A stretch of DNA of 8,267 bases from Sphingomonas sp. UBA4766 (GTDB lineage Bacteria; Pseudomonadota; Alphaproteobacteria; Sphingomonadales; Sphingomonadaceae), in contig DHHS01000149.1 in assembly GCA_002403415.1 (NCBI GenBank), positions 1 through 8,267 on the forward strand, read 5' to 3'. Positions 1 to 6,032 of this stretch are shown here, in pieces. The notes beneath the pieces were generated by a model. It had not been told where the DNA came from. It did no database searches and worked only from the letters and a program-made list of their open reading frames with translations. A program made the position numbers and the translations under genes. Numbering within the stretch: the stretch's first letter is position 1; each line of letters starts with the position of its first letter.

Positions 1-641
1 AGGATCGTGTTCTTGGTCGACAGATAGACAGGCCATCCCAGGTTGAGGCCATAATGCATCGACGCGCGCGCGAAGTCGCGGATCGAATCGTCGAGATTAT
101 ACATTGCAAGCGCGACGCCGGCCGAGGGGTATTGGAAAACCTCCTCATCAATCACGGTGCCGTCGTCACCCTCAAATACCATGCGCAACTTGCCGGGGCC
201 GGGCACGCGGAAATCGGTGGCGCGATACTGATCGCCAAAGGCATGGCGGCCAACGACGATCGGCTTGGTCCAGCTGGGGATCAGGCGCGGCACGTTGGAG
301 ATCACGATCGGCTCGCGAAATACCACCCCGCCCAAGATGTTGCGGATGGTGCCGTTGGGCGATTTCCACATTTTCTTGAGGCCAAATTCCTCGACCCGTG
401 CTTCGTCGGGGGTAATGGTCGCGCATTTTACGCCCACGCCATATTTCTGGATCGCGCGAGCGGACTCCACGGTCACCCGGTCATCCGTTGCGTCGCGGTG
501 CTCGATGCCGAGGTCGTAATAATCAAGATCGATGTCGAGATAGGGGAGGATCAGGCGTTCACGGATCCATGCCCAGATGATCCGGGTCATCTCATCGCCG
601 TCGATTTCAACAACGGGCGTCTTTACCTTGATCTTCGCCAT
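1..641 (-). CDS. icd: NADP-dependent isocitrate dehydrogenase, N-terminal part (cut by window edge)
   Basis: Cytosolic TCA-cycle enzyme that converts isocitrate to 2-oxoglutarate and CO2 while making NADPH. The 213 complete residues read from the ATG at 641-639 match the eukaryote-like homodimeric IDH family (human IDH1 type) rather than the E. coli Icd type. Visible landmarks are GDEMTRIIW near residues 15-23, GVKCATITPDE (70-80), the substrate loop SPNGTIRN (94-101), and arginines 100, 109 and 132 with Tyr139 in GRHAFGDQYRATDF, all at the positions they hold in human IDH1. LSTKNTI (207-213) carries the active-site lysine. About half the protein is missing to the left of the window. There is no strong Shine-Dalgarno sequence before the ATG. 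The gene diverges from psd. The long open frames on the opposite strand here are only its antisense shadow. Confidence 0.96.
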   Translation of the reverse strand, partial: MAKIKVKTPVVEIDGDEMTRIIWAWIRERLILPYLDIDLDYYDLGIEHRDATDDRVTVESARAIQKYGVGVKCATITPDEARVEEFGLKKMWKSPNGTIRNILGGVVFREPIVISNVPRLIPSWTKPIVVGRHAFGDQYRATDFRVPGPGKLRMVFEGDDGTVIDEEVFQYPSAGVALAMYNLDDSIRDFARASMHYGLNLGWPVYLSTKNTI

Positions 642-683
642 CAACTGCTCGCTTTGTCCAATGGGGAGGGAATTGCCGTTATG

Positions 684-712
684 CGTCTAGGATGAAGGCG
701 GGGCCGGATCAA
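684..712 (-). promoter_or_regulatory. Candidate sigma-70-type promoter for icd
   Basis: Read on the minus strand, TTGATC (712-707) is followed by CCTAGACG (691-684). The distance from TTGA to CTA is 22 bases, the same as in the psd and rpsB candidates. The layout resembles the Caulobacter housekeeping consensus (TTGACGS, 10-14 bases, GCTANAWC). It would start a transcript near 677 and leave a leader of about 35 bases. Prediction by eye only. Confidence 0.45.
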
Positions 713-783
713 CCACCGCGCGTTGTGCAATCGGCGTGGCCAGCCGCCTTTCACGTGCCCGGAGCGCCGAACAGCCTTGGGCG

Positions 784-812
784 TTGAATCTCGACGGCGC
801 GCGTTCTAGACC
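784..812 (+). promoter_or_regulatory. Candidate sigma-70-type promoter for psd, possibly leaderless
   Basis: TTGAAT (784-789) and TCTAGACC (805-812) have the TTGA-to-CTA offset of 22 bases and fit the alphaproteobacterial housekeeping pattern. The expected start site falls at about 818-820, on the ATG of psd itself (819). That agrees with the absence of any Shine-Dalgarno sequence there. Prediction by eye. Confidence 0.4.
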
Positions 813-818
813 CTTGCC

Positions 819-1547
819 ATGGCATCGCACGACCAGCCGCCGATTGTGGCGTCCAGCGCGAGATGGCGCCTGCCGGACATTCACCCGGAGGGTCGGCGAT
901 ATGTGTTGATCGCGGGCGCGGCGGCTTTTTTTTCGTTTTTCCTCTGGGATTTCGTCACCTGGCCGTTGATCGGGCTCACCCTCTGGGTGGCGGCGTTTTT
1001 CCGCGATCCGGTCCGGGTGACCCCGCAAGGTGCGGGCGAGATCATGGCACCGGCCGATGGCCTGGTCAGTGCGGTAGAGCGGGTCGCGATCCCTCCCGAA
1101 CTTGCCGGGGCCGGTTGTCTGGGTGATGCGCCACTGGTGCGCATTTCGATCCATATGAGTATTTTTGACGTTCATGTGAACCGCACCCCCATTGCGGGCA
1201 CCATTCGCCAAGTGGTCTATATTTCAGGAAAATTTTTGAACATTGATCTCGACAAGGCCAGCGACGAAAACGAACGCCAGCATATTGTGATCGAAGGACG
1301 CGATGGTCAGTGCGTTGGCATGACCCAAATTGCGGGGTTGGTGTCGCGGCGTATCGTCAGTTTTGTAAAGCCCGGGGATATTGTTGCGGCCGGGCAACGT
1401 CTTGGTCTGATCCGCTTTGGTAGCCGCGTCGACATTTACCTCCCCGATGGACTCGTTTGCCAGATGATCCCGGGGCAACGTGTGATCGCTGGCGAAACGG
1501 TGATTGCGCGGCCGGGCGGGGTGATGCCGACGGGCATCGCGCATTAA
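819..1547 (+). CDS. psd: Phosphatidylserine decarboxylase proenzyme, short (type A) form
   Basis: Membrane-bound, pyruvoyl-dependent enzyme that decarboxylates phosphatidylserine to phosphatidylethanolamine, the last step of PE synthesis. The 242-residue protein has two hydrophobic stretches (about 28-44 and 46-61), then FRDP (61-64), APADG (77-81, candidate catalytic Asp80) and DVHVNR (117-122, candidate catalytic His119). The self-cleavage site is RFGSR, where cutting between Gly201 and Ser202 would give the pyruvoyl group on the short alpha chain. The family is proteolysed in this way into beta and alpha subunits. The length suits the short alphaproteobacterial form. The ATG at 819 gives a complete N-terminus but has no Shine-Dalgarno sequence before it. 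Its usual partner pssA (phosphatidylserine synthase) is not next to it; the downstream gene converges instead. A run of eight Ts (926-933) encodes part of the first membrane helix. Confidence 0.95.
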   Translation: MASHDQPPIVASSARWRLPDIHPEGRRYVLIAGAAAFFSFFLWDFVTWPLIGLTLWVAAFFRDPVRVTPQGAGEIMAPADGLVSAVERVAIPPELAGAGCLGDAPLVRISIHMSIFDVHVNRTPIAGTIRQVVYISGKFLNIDLDKASDENERQHIVIEGRDGQCVGMTQIAGLVSRRIVSFVKPGDIVAAGQRLGLIRFGSRVDIYLPDGLVCQMIPGQRVIAGETVIARPGGVMPTGIAH

Positions 1548-1792
1548 GTCGCGGCTAGCTTCCTGGCCATTGGCCCAACCATCGGACGATTGAACCGCGC
1601 AAAGCCATGCGTTGCGTGGGCCAACACTGCACGTTCCATCACGCGGCCCGGCACGTCTGCGGTGTCAGTCCGACCCGCCCCCCGCAACAATGCCGCCATG
1701 CGCGGCAATGCGGGCATGATGGTCCGCCCACCAACACTCAGCACGGCGATGAGCGTGGTGGCAAACACCAGTGCGGCAAAAACTTCGGCCAT
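1544..1792 (-). CDS. Small single-pass membrane protein, unknown function, predicted SOS-regulated
   Basis: I do not recognise this 82-residue protein. Residues 4-20 (VFAALVFATTLIAVLSV) form one hydrophobic segment. The rest is basic (10 Arg/Lys against 4 Asp/Glu overall), so by the positive-inside rule the C-terminal part should face the cytoplasm. The ATG at 1792-1790 is supported by a strong Shine-Dalgarno sequence, AAGAAGGG (1808-1801 on the minus strand), 8 bases upstream. That makes this frame more credible than the plus-strand frames over the same bases. Its stop codon (1546-1544) shares TTAA with the psd stop. Upstream lie a near-consensus promoter and a GTTC-N7-GTTC box, which predict LexA repression and induction by DNA damage. 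By analogy with small SOS-induced membrane division inhibitors such as Caulobacter SidA, a checkpoint role is possible. No sequence similarity to SidA is claimed. Confidence 0.7.
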   Translation of the reverse strand: MAEVFAALVFATTLIAVLSVGGRTIMPALPRMAALLRGAGRTDTADVPGRVMERAVLAHATHGFARFNRPMVGPMARKLAAT

Positions 1793-1856
1793 CGCAAAAT
1801 CCCTTCTTTAGACGTCGCCGCGCGAATCATCCGCTCGATGTTCGCTCATATATCCT

Positions 1857-1885
1857 GATATGTTCCTTTCATGTTCCAATGTCAA
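1857..1885 (-). promoter_or_regulatory. Near-consensus promoter of the small membrane protein gene
   Basis: On the minus strand a perfect -35 TTGACA (1885-1880) is followed after exactly 17 bases by CATATC (1862-1857) as the -10. Transcription would start near 1850 and leave a leader of about 58 bases before the ATG at 1792. The -10 sits in a small inverted repeat, ATATC-CT-GATAT (1850-1861). The -35 is the best match to consensus of any promoter candidate in the window, as expected of a promoter held down by a repressor. Confidence 0.6.
1862..1876. promoter_or_regulatory. LexA (SOS) operator of the alphaproteobacterial type
   Basis: GTTC (1862-1865), seven bases, GTTC (1873-1876) is an exact match to the GTTC-N7-GTTC direct-repeat LexA box known from Rhodobacter, Rhizobium and Caulobacter. 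It lies between the -35 and -10 of the minus-strand promoter, where bound LexA would block RNA polymerase. A further GTTC at 1840-1843 is 22 bases (two repeat periods of 11) from the first half-site; the intermediate position (1851) reads TATC. A box with eight fixed bases can occur by chance, but its exact placement inside a promoter argues for function. Confidence 0.65.
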
Positions 1886-1888
1886 CGC

Positions 1889-1917
1889 TTGATTTGCAAA
1901 TGGCGATGCGCTAACGG
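1889..1917 (+). promoter_or_regulatory. Candidate promoter of the rpsB operon
   Basis: TTGATT (1889-1894) and GCTAACGG (1910-1917) have the same 22-base TTGA-to-CTA offset as the icd and psd candidates. Its -35 begins 3 bases after the -35 of the divergent promoter ends at 1885. A start near 1923 gives an untranslated leader of about 100 bases before rpsB. Confidence 0.45.
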
Positions 1918-1949
1918 CCCGCTCTCAATTCCGCATGGGAAGCGCACAT

Positions 1950-1976
1950 CCCGGTGTCGCCCGGGCCGAAAGGCTT
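1950..1976 (+). promoter_or_regulatory. Small structured element in the rpsB mRNA leader
   Basis: Two competing hairpins can be drawn. One is CCCGG (1950-1954) pairing with CCGGG (1961-1965) around a six-base loop. The other is GCC-GAAA-GGC (1965-1974), a GNRA tetraloop on a short stem that two G-U pairs can extend. They share bases near 1963-1965, so only one can form fully. The leader of r-protein genes is a common site for feedback by the encoded protein (S2 in E. coli rpsB). I cannot match this one to a described S2-binding motif. Confidence 0.3.
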
Positions 1977-2021
1977 TGGCGATTACTGCTTCCCAGAGGA
2001 TCAACCGGAAAGGAAATGATT

Positions 2022-2843
2022 ATGGCGGCACCTGTCGTCACCATGCAGCAATTGCTCGAAACCGGCGCGCATTTCGGCCACCAGACGCACCGCTGGAATC
2101 CGAAGATGAAGCCCTATATCTTTGGCGAGCGCAATGGGGTTCACATCCTCGACCTCTCGCAAACGGTGCCGCTATTCGCGCGCGCGCTTGAGTTTGTGGC
2201 CGCTTCGACCGCCAGCGGCGGCAAGGTGTTGTTCGTCGGCACCAAGCGCCAGGCGCAGGAAGCCGTGGCGGAGGCCGCGCGCCGTTCGGGTCAGCATTTC
2301 GTCAATCATCGCTGGCTGGGCGGGATGCTCACCAATTGGAAGACGATTTCGGGTTCGATTAAGCGTTTGAAAACGCTTGAGGAGCAGCTTTCGGGCGACA
2401 CGACCGGCTTGACCAAGAAGGAAGTGCTGCAATTGACGCGCGAGCGCGACAAGCTGGAGCTCAGCCTGGGTGGTATTCGCGACATGGGCGGCATTCCCGA
2501 TGTCATGTTCGTGATTGACGCGAACAAGGAAGAGTTGGCGATCAAGGAAGCCAACACGCTGGGCATTCCGGTGGTCGCGATTCTCGATTCGAACGTCTCG
2601 CCCGATGGGATTGCGTTCCCCGTGCCGGCCAATGATGATGCGAGCCGCGCGATCCGCCTGTATTGCGAGGCGATTGCGGTTGCGGCAACGCGCGGTGGCC
2701 AAGACCGTCAGGCGAGCCTGGGCAATGATATTGGCGCGATGGACGAGCCGATTGCCGAGGAAGCGCTGAGCGTTGCGACGCCGACTGCGGACGATGTCGC
2801 GCTCGATCTGCCTGCTGCGAGCGATCAAGCGCTCGACGCTTAA
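2022..2843 (+). CDS. rpsB: 30S ribosomal protein S2
   Basis: S2 is a small-subunit ribosomal protein that helps load S1 and is needed for initiation. The 273-residue product shows the family hallmarks LLETGAHFGHQTHRWNPKMKP (in residues 11-31), FVGTKRQA (71-78), NHRWLGGMLTNW (95-106), GIRDMGGIPD (151-160), DSNVSPDGI near 189-197 and the end of the core near 220. The C-terminal ~50 residues form an Asp/Glu/Ala-rich tail, so the protein is about 30 residues longer than E. coli S2. Start choice: AAGGAA at 2010-2015 is well spaced from the ATG at 2022. The in-frame ATG at 2016 is too close, and the frame opening at 1935 adds 29 residues unlike the family. tsf follows after 87 bases, the usual S2/EF-Ts pair. 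Confidence 0.98.
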   Translation: MAAPVVTMQQLLETGAHFGHQTHRWNPKMKPYIFGERNGVHILDLSQTVPLFARALEFVAASTASGGKVLFVGTKRQAQEAVAEAARRSGQHFVNHRWLGGMLTNWKTISGSIKRLKTLEEQLSGDTTGLTKKEVLQLTRERDKLELSLGGIRDMGGIPDVMFVIDANKEELAIKEANTLGIPVVAILDSNVSPDGIAFPVPANDDASRAIRLYCEAIAVAATRGGQDRQASLGNDIGAMDEPIAEEALSVATPTADDVALDLPAASDQALDA

Positions 2844-2864
2844 CCGCGTCGCGGAACTGAAATA

Positions 2865-2897
2865 TGGACGGGGTAGGGCAAAGCCCTGCCCTGTCCA
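2865..2897 (+). promoter_or_regulatory. Strong stem-loop between rpsB and tsf (attenuator or mRNA processing/stability element)
   Basis: Bases 2865-2879 pair with 2883-2897 around a three-base AAA loop. This is an unbroken 15-pair stem, 13 Watson-Crick and two G-U (2870/2892 and 2874/2888). The G-U pairs work only in plus-strand RNA, which suggests the mRNA form is the selected one. No run of U follows, so it is not a standard intrinsic terminator. Partial termination between rpsB and tsf is known in E. coli; here it could lower tsf relative to rpsB or protect the upstream mRNA end. Confidence 0.6.
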
Positions 2898-2930
2898 AAA
2901 CCCTATCTGATCCACAAGAGGAACCAAATC

Positions 2931-3866
2931 ATGGCCGAGATCACAGCCGCCGCCGTCAAGGATCTGCGTGAAAAGAGCGGCGCAGGCATGATGGACTGCA
3001 AGAAGGCGCTTACCGAGGCAAATGGCGATCTGGACGCGGCGATGGACTGGTTGCGCACCAAGGGGCTGGCGGCGGCCGCCAAGAAGTCGAGCCGGACCGC
3101 TGCTGAAGGTCTGGTCGGTGTCGAGGTGTCGGGCACGCGAGGTGCCGCGATCGAGGTCAATTCCGAAACCGATTTCGTGGCGAAAAACGATCAGTTTCAG
3201 TCCTTTGTCCGCGACGTTACCACGGTGGTTCTAGAGCGCGGCGATGCGCTTGAGGTGATCAAGGCCGCTCCGCTCGATGGCAAGACGGTTGAGGAAGTGC
3301 TGACGAACAATATCGCCACGATCGGCGAGAATCAGGCGATCCGCCGTGCGCGGCGGCTGGAAGTGTCGGCGGGGGCAATTGTGCCTTATGTCCATAACCA
3401 GCAGGCGCCGGGCCTCGGCAAGATTGGCGTGCTTGTCGCGCTGGAGAGCGAAGCCGATACAGAGGCGCTGAATGCGCTGGGCAAGCAGATTGCGATGCAT
3501 ATCGCGGCGGCCTTTCCGCTGGCGCTGGACGAAACCGGGCTTGACCAGGACGTGATCGAGCGCGAGCGCGCGATCGCCACCGAAAAGGCGGCTGAAAGCG
3601 GCAAGCCCGCTGACATCATCGCCAAGATGGTCGATGGCGCGATCAAGAAGTTTGCCAAGGAAAATGCACTGCTCAGCCAATTGTTCGTGATGGACGGCAA
3701 AACGCCGATCAGCGACGTCGTGGCGCAAGCGGCAAAGGCGGCCGGCAAGCCGATCGTGCTGAAGGACTATGTCCGCTTTCAGCTCGGCGAAGGGATTGAG
3801 AAGGAGGCCAGCGACTTCGCCGCTGAGGTCGCTGCTGCCTCAGGCGTGCCGCAGCCAACCGCTTAA
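2931..3866 (+). CDS. tsf: Elongation factor Ts
   Basis: Guanine-nucleotide exchange factor for EF-Tu; it releases GDP so that EF-Tu can bind GTP and aminoacyl-tRNA. The 311-residue protein begins with the family N-terminal domain (MAEITAAAVKDLREKSGAGM, then MDCKKALTEANGD), a UBA-like helical module. It carries the TDFV motif (80-83) that intrudes between the G domain and the magnesium site of EF-Tu. IGENQAIRRARRLE near residues 131-144 and the C-terminal GEGIEKEASDFAAEVA near 287-302 also fit. It is longer than E. coli EF-Ts (283 residues) because of expanded middle segments, as is common in alphaproteobacteria. The ATG at 2931 has AAGAGGAA (2916-2923) at good spacing. Confidence 0.98.
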   Translation: MAEITAAAVKDLREKSGAGMMDCKKALTEANGDLDAAMDWLRTKGLAAAAKKSSRTAAEGLVGVEVSGTRGAAIEVNSETDFVAKNDQFQSFVRDVTTVVLERGDALEVIKAAPLDGKTVEEVLTNNIATIGENQAIRRARRLEVSAGAIVPYVHNQQAPGLGKIGVLVALESEADTEALNALGKQIAMHIAAAFPLALDETGLDQDVIERERAIATEKAAESGKPADIIAKMVDGAIKKFAKENALLSQLFVMDGKTPISDVVAQAAKAAGKPIVLKDYVRFQLGEGIEKEASDFAAEVAAASGVPQPTA

Positions 3867-3899
3867 ACGCTGCAACCGCGGCCGATTTGGGGTGAGAAA

Positions 3900-3930
3900 A
3901 GGGAAGGGGCGATCTATCCGCCCTTTCCTT
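3900..3930 (+). terminator. Stem-loop between tsf and pyrH, possible weak terminator
   Basis: Bases 3900-3911 pair with 3919-3930 (12 pairs, two of them G-U) around a seven-base loop. The right arm is T-rich (CCCTTTCCTT), but the bases after it are CACGCG, so the U tract expected of an intrinsic terminator is absent. It may reduce read-through from rpsB-tsf into pyrH or act at the mRNA 3' end. Confidence 0.35.
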
Positions 3931-3988
3931 CACGCGCATCGCCGCATAAGGTCCGCGCATTTTCCTGCTCAAGCGCTACGTTGGATCC

Positions 3989-4717
<729 letters not shown>

Positions 4718-4719
4718 CC

Positions 4720-5277
4720 ATGGCTGCCTATGACAAGGCCGATCTGGAACGCCGGATGCACGGCGCGGTCGAAGCGCTGAGGGGCGATCTGGGCGGTTTG
4801 CGCACGGGCCGCGCGATGGTGTCGCTGCTCGATCCGGTGACGGTTGAGGTTTATGGCGCGCATATGCCGCTCAACCAGGTGGCAACCGTGTCGGCACCCG
4901 AATCGCGGCTGTTGTCGGTGCAAGTGTGGGACAAGTCGAACGTTGGCCCGGCGGACAAGGCGATCCGCTCGGCGGGGCTGGGGCTGAATCCGATTGTCGA
5001 CGGTCAGACGCTGCGCATCCCCATCCCCGACCTGACCGAGGAGCGGCGCAAGGAGCTCGCCAAGCTTGCCGGACAATATGCCGAGAAAGCACGAGTTGCG
5101 GTCCGCAATGTGCGCCGTGACGGTATGGAAAGCCTGAAGACCGACGAGAAAAAGGGCGTCTACAGCGAGGACGAGCGCAAGCGTCACGAGACCGAGGTGC
5201 AAAAGCTGACCGACAGCACGATCGCCGAAATTGATGCGGCAGCCAGCGCCAAGGAAAAGGAAATCCTGGGCAAGTGA
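4720..5277 (+). CDS. frr: Ribosome recycling factor
   Basis: With EF-G it splits the post-termination ribosome so the subunits can be reused. The product is 185 residues, exactly the length of E. coli RRF. It has the family pattern: an N-terminal helix (LERRMHGAVEALRGDLGGLRTG), the beta-rich domain II with VEVYGAHMPLNQVATVSAPE (42-61), then NPIVDGQTLRIPIPDLTEERR (90-110) and RVAVRNVRRD near residues 125-134. The ATG at 4720 is chosen over the in-frame GTG at 4714 because GGAGAAG (4708-4714) is the ribosome-binding site and overlaps that GTG. The gene starts 2 bases after the pyrH stop and its own stop overlaps the uppS start, so it sits in the middle of a coupled operon. Confidence 0.97.
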   Translation: MAAYDKADLERRMHGAVEALRGDLGGLRTGRAMVSLLDPVTVEVYGAHMPLNQVATVSAPESRLLSVQVWDKSNVGPADKAIRSAGLGLNPIVDGQTLRIPIPDLTEERRKELAKLAGQYAEKARVAVRNVRRDGMESLKTDEKKGVYSEDERKRHETEVQKLTDSTIAEIDAAASAKEKEILGK

Positions 5278-6032
5278 GCACTGCCCCGGCCCACGCGCCC
5301 GGTGGGACCGCACCGGGTTCGGCCAGCGGGAGCGCGGCACTCCCTCGCCATGTTGCGATCATCATGGATGGGAATGGTCGCTGGGCCAAACAGCGCTTCC
5401 TGCCCCGTATCGCGGGCCACCGCGCCGGGGTGGAGACGGTTCGGCGTATCACCCGCCATGCGCGCACTTTGGGGATTGAGGCACTCACGCTCTATGCCTT
5501 TTCGTCCGAGAATTGGCGGCGGCCGGCGGAGGAGGTGAGTGACCTTATGGGGTTGCTGAAACACTTTATCCGCGCCGATTTGAACGAACTGGTGCGCGAC
5601 AATGTGCGGCTGCGCGTCATCGGCGATTACCGGCGCTTTTCTGCCGATGTCGTCGCGCTCGTCGACGATGCGATCGCGCAAACGGGGGCGAATACGGGAC
5701 CGTTGCTGGTCATCGCGCTCAATTACGGGGCGCAGGCCGAGCTGGTATCGGCGGCGCGCACGCTGGCGGCGCGGGCGGCATCGGGCGAGATTGCAGCGAA
5801 CGCGATAACTGCGGACGATATTGAGGGGGTGCTTGAAACCCGCGATTTGCCGCCGCTTGATCTGTTGGTCCGCACTTCGGGCGAATATCGCCTGTCCAAT
5901 TTCCTGCTCTGGCAAGCGGCTTACGCCGAATTGGTGTTTGTCGACACGTTGTGGCCTGATTTCGATGAAGCCGCATTTGCGGCGGCGGTCGCCAAATTTG
6001 GTGAACGGCACCGGCGCTTTGGCGGGCTGTGA
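5274..6032 (+). CDS. uppS: Undecaprenyl diphosphate synthase (cis-prenyltransferase)
   Basis: Adds isopentenyl diphosphate units in cis to farnesyl diphosphate to build the C55 undecaprenyl diphosphate carrier used for peptidoglycan and polysaccharide precursors. The 252-residue protein has HVAIIMDGNGRWAKQR (26-41, with catalytic Asp32), GHRAG (48-52), LTLYAFSSENWRRP (71-84), RTSGEYRLSNFLLWQ (200-214, Arg/Ser for diphosphate binding) and LWPDF (226-230). The first 23 residues are a Gly/Ala/Pro/Ser-rich tail outside the fold. The start is GTG at 5274, overlapping the frr stop as GTGA, with AAAGGAAA (5256-5263) about 10 bases upstream. No in-frame ATG precedes the conserved core apart from the one inside MDGNGRW. 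Confidence 0.96.
   Translation: MSTAPAHAPGGTAPGSASGSAALPRHVAIIMDGNGRWAKQRFLPRIAGHRAGVETVRRITRHARTLGIEALTLYAFSSENWRRPAEEVSDLMGLLKHFIRADLNELVRDNVRLRVIGDYRRFSADVVALVDDAIAQTGANTGPLLVIALNYGAQAELVSAARTLAARAASGEIAANAITADDIEGVLETRDLPPLDLLVRTSGEYRLSNFLLWQAAYAELVFVDTLWPDFDEAAFAAAVAKFGERHRRFGGL

Noticed and set aside
62..72. Alternating CG tract near the left edge
   Set aside because: It encodes normal icd residues (DFARAS) in a GC-rich genome; no reason to call it Z-DNA or a repeat.
54..695. 213-residue open frame on the plus strand
   Set aside because: It lies opposite icd, whose minus-strand translation is a clear IDH match; the plus frame is an antisense shadow common in GC-rich DNA.
926..933. Run of eight T in psd as a phase-variation switch
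   Set aside because: The frame is intact and the run encodes phenylalanines expected in the membrane helix; a single short tract is weak evidence.
687..1211. 174-residue open frame on the minus strand
   Set aside because: Opposite psd, rich in Arg/His and without a recognisable domain; psd has its catalytic motifs intact on the other strand.
1563..1573. GGCC-ATT-GGCC inverted repeat just beyond the psd stop as a terminator
   Set aside because: Four-pair stem with no T tract, inside the coding part of the small gene; too weak to call.
1590..1858. Two overlapping plus-strand frames (1590-1811 and 1607-1858)
   Set aside because: Both lie largely over the minus-strand small gene, which has the better ribosome-binding site, a membrane helix and its own promoter.
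1935..2021. Upstream in-frame start for rpsB adding 29 residues
   Set aside because: The added residues do not resemble S2, and the region looks like a leader; AAGGAA at 2010-2015 fits the ATG at 2022.
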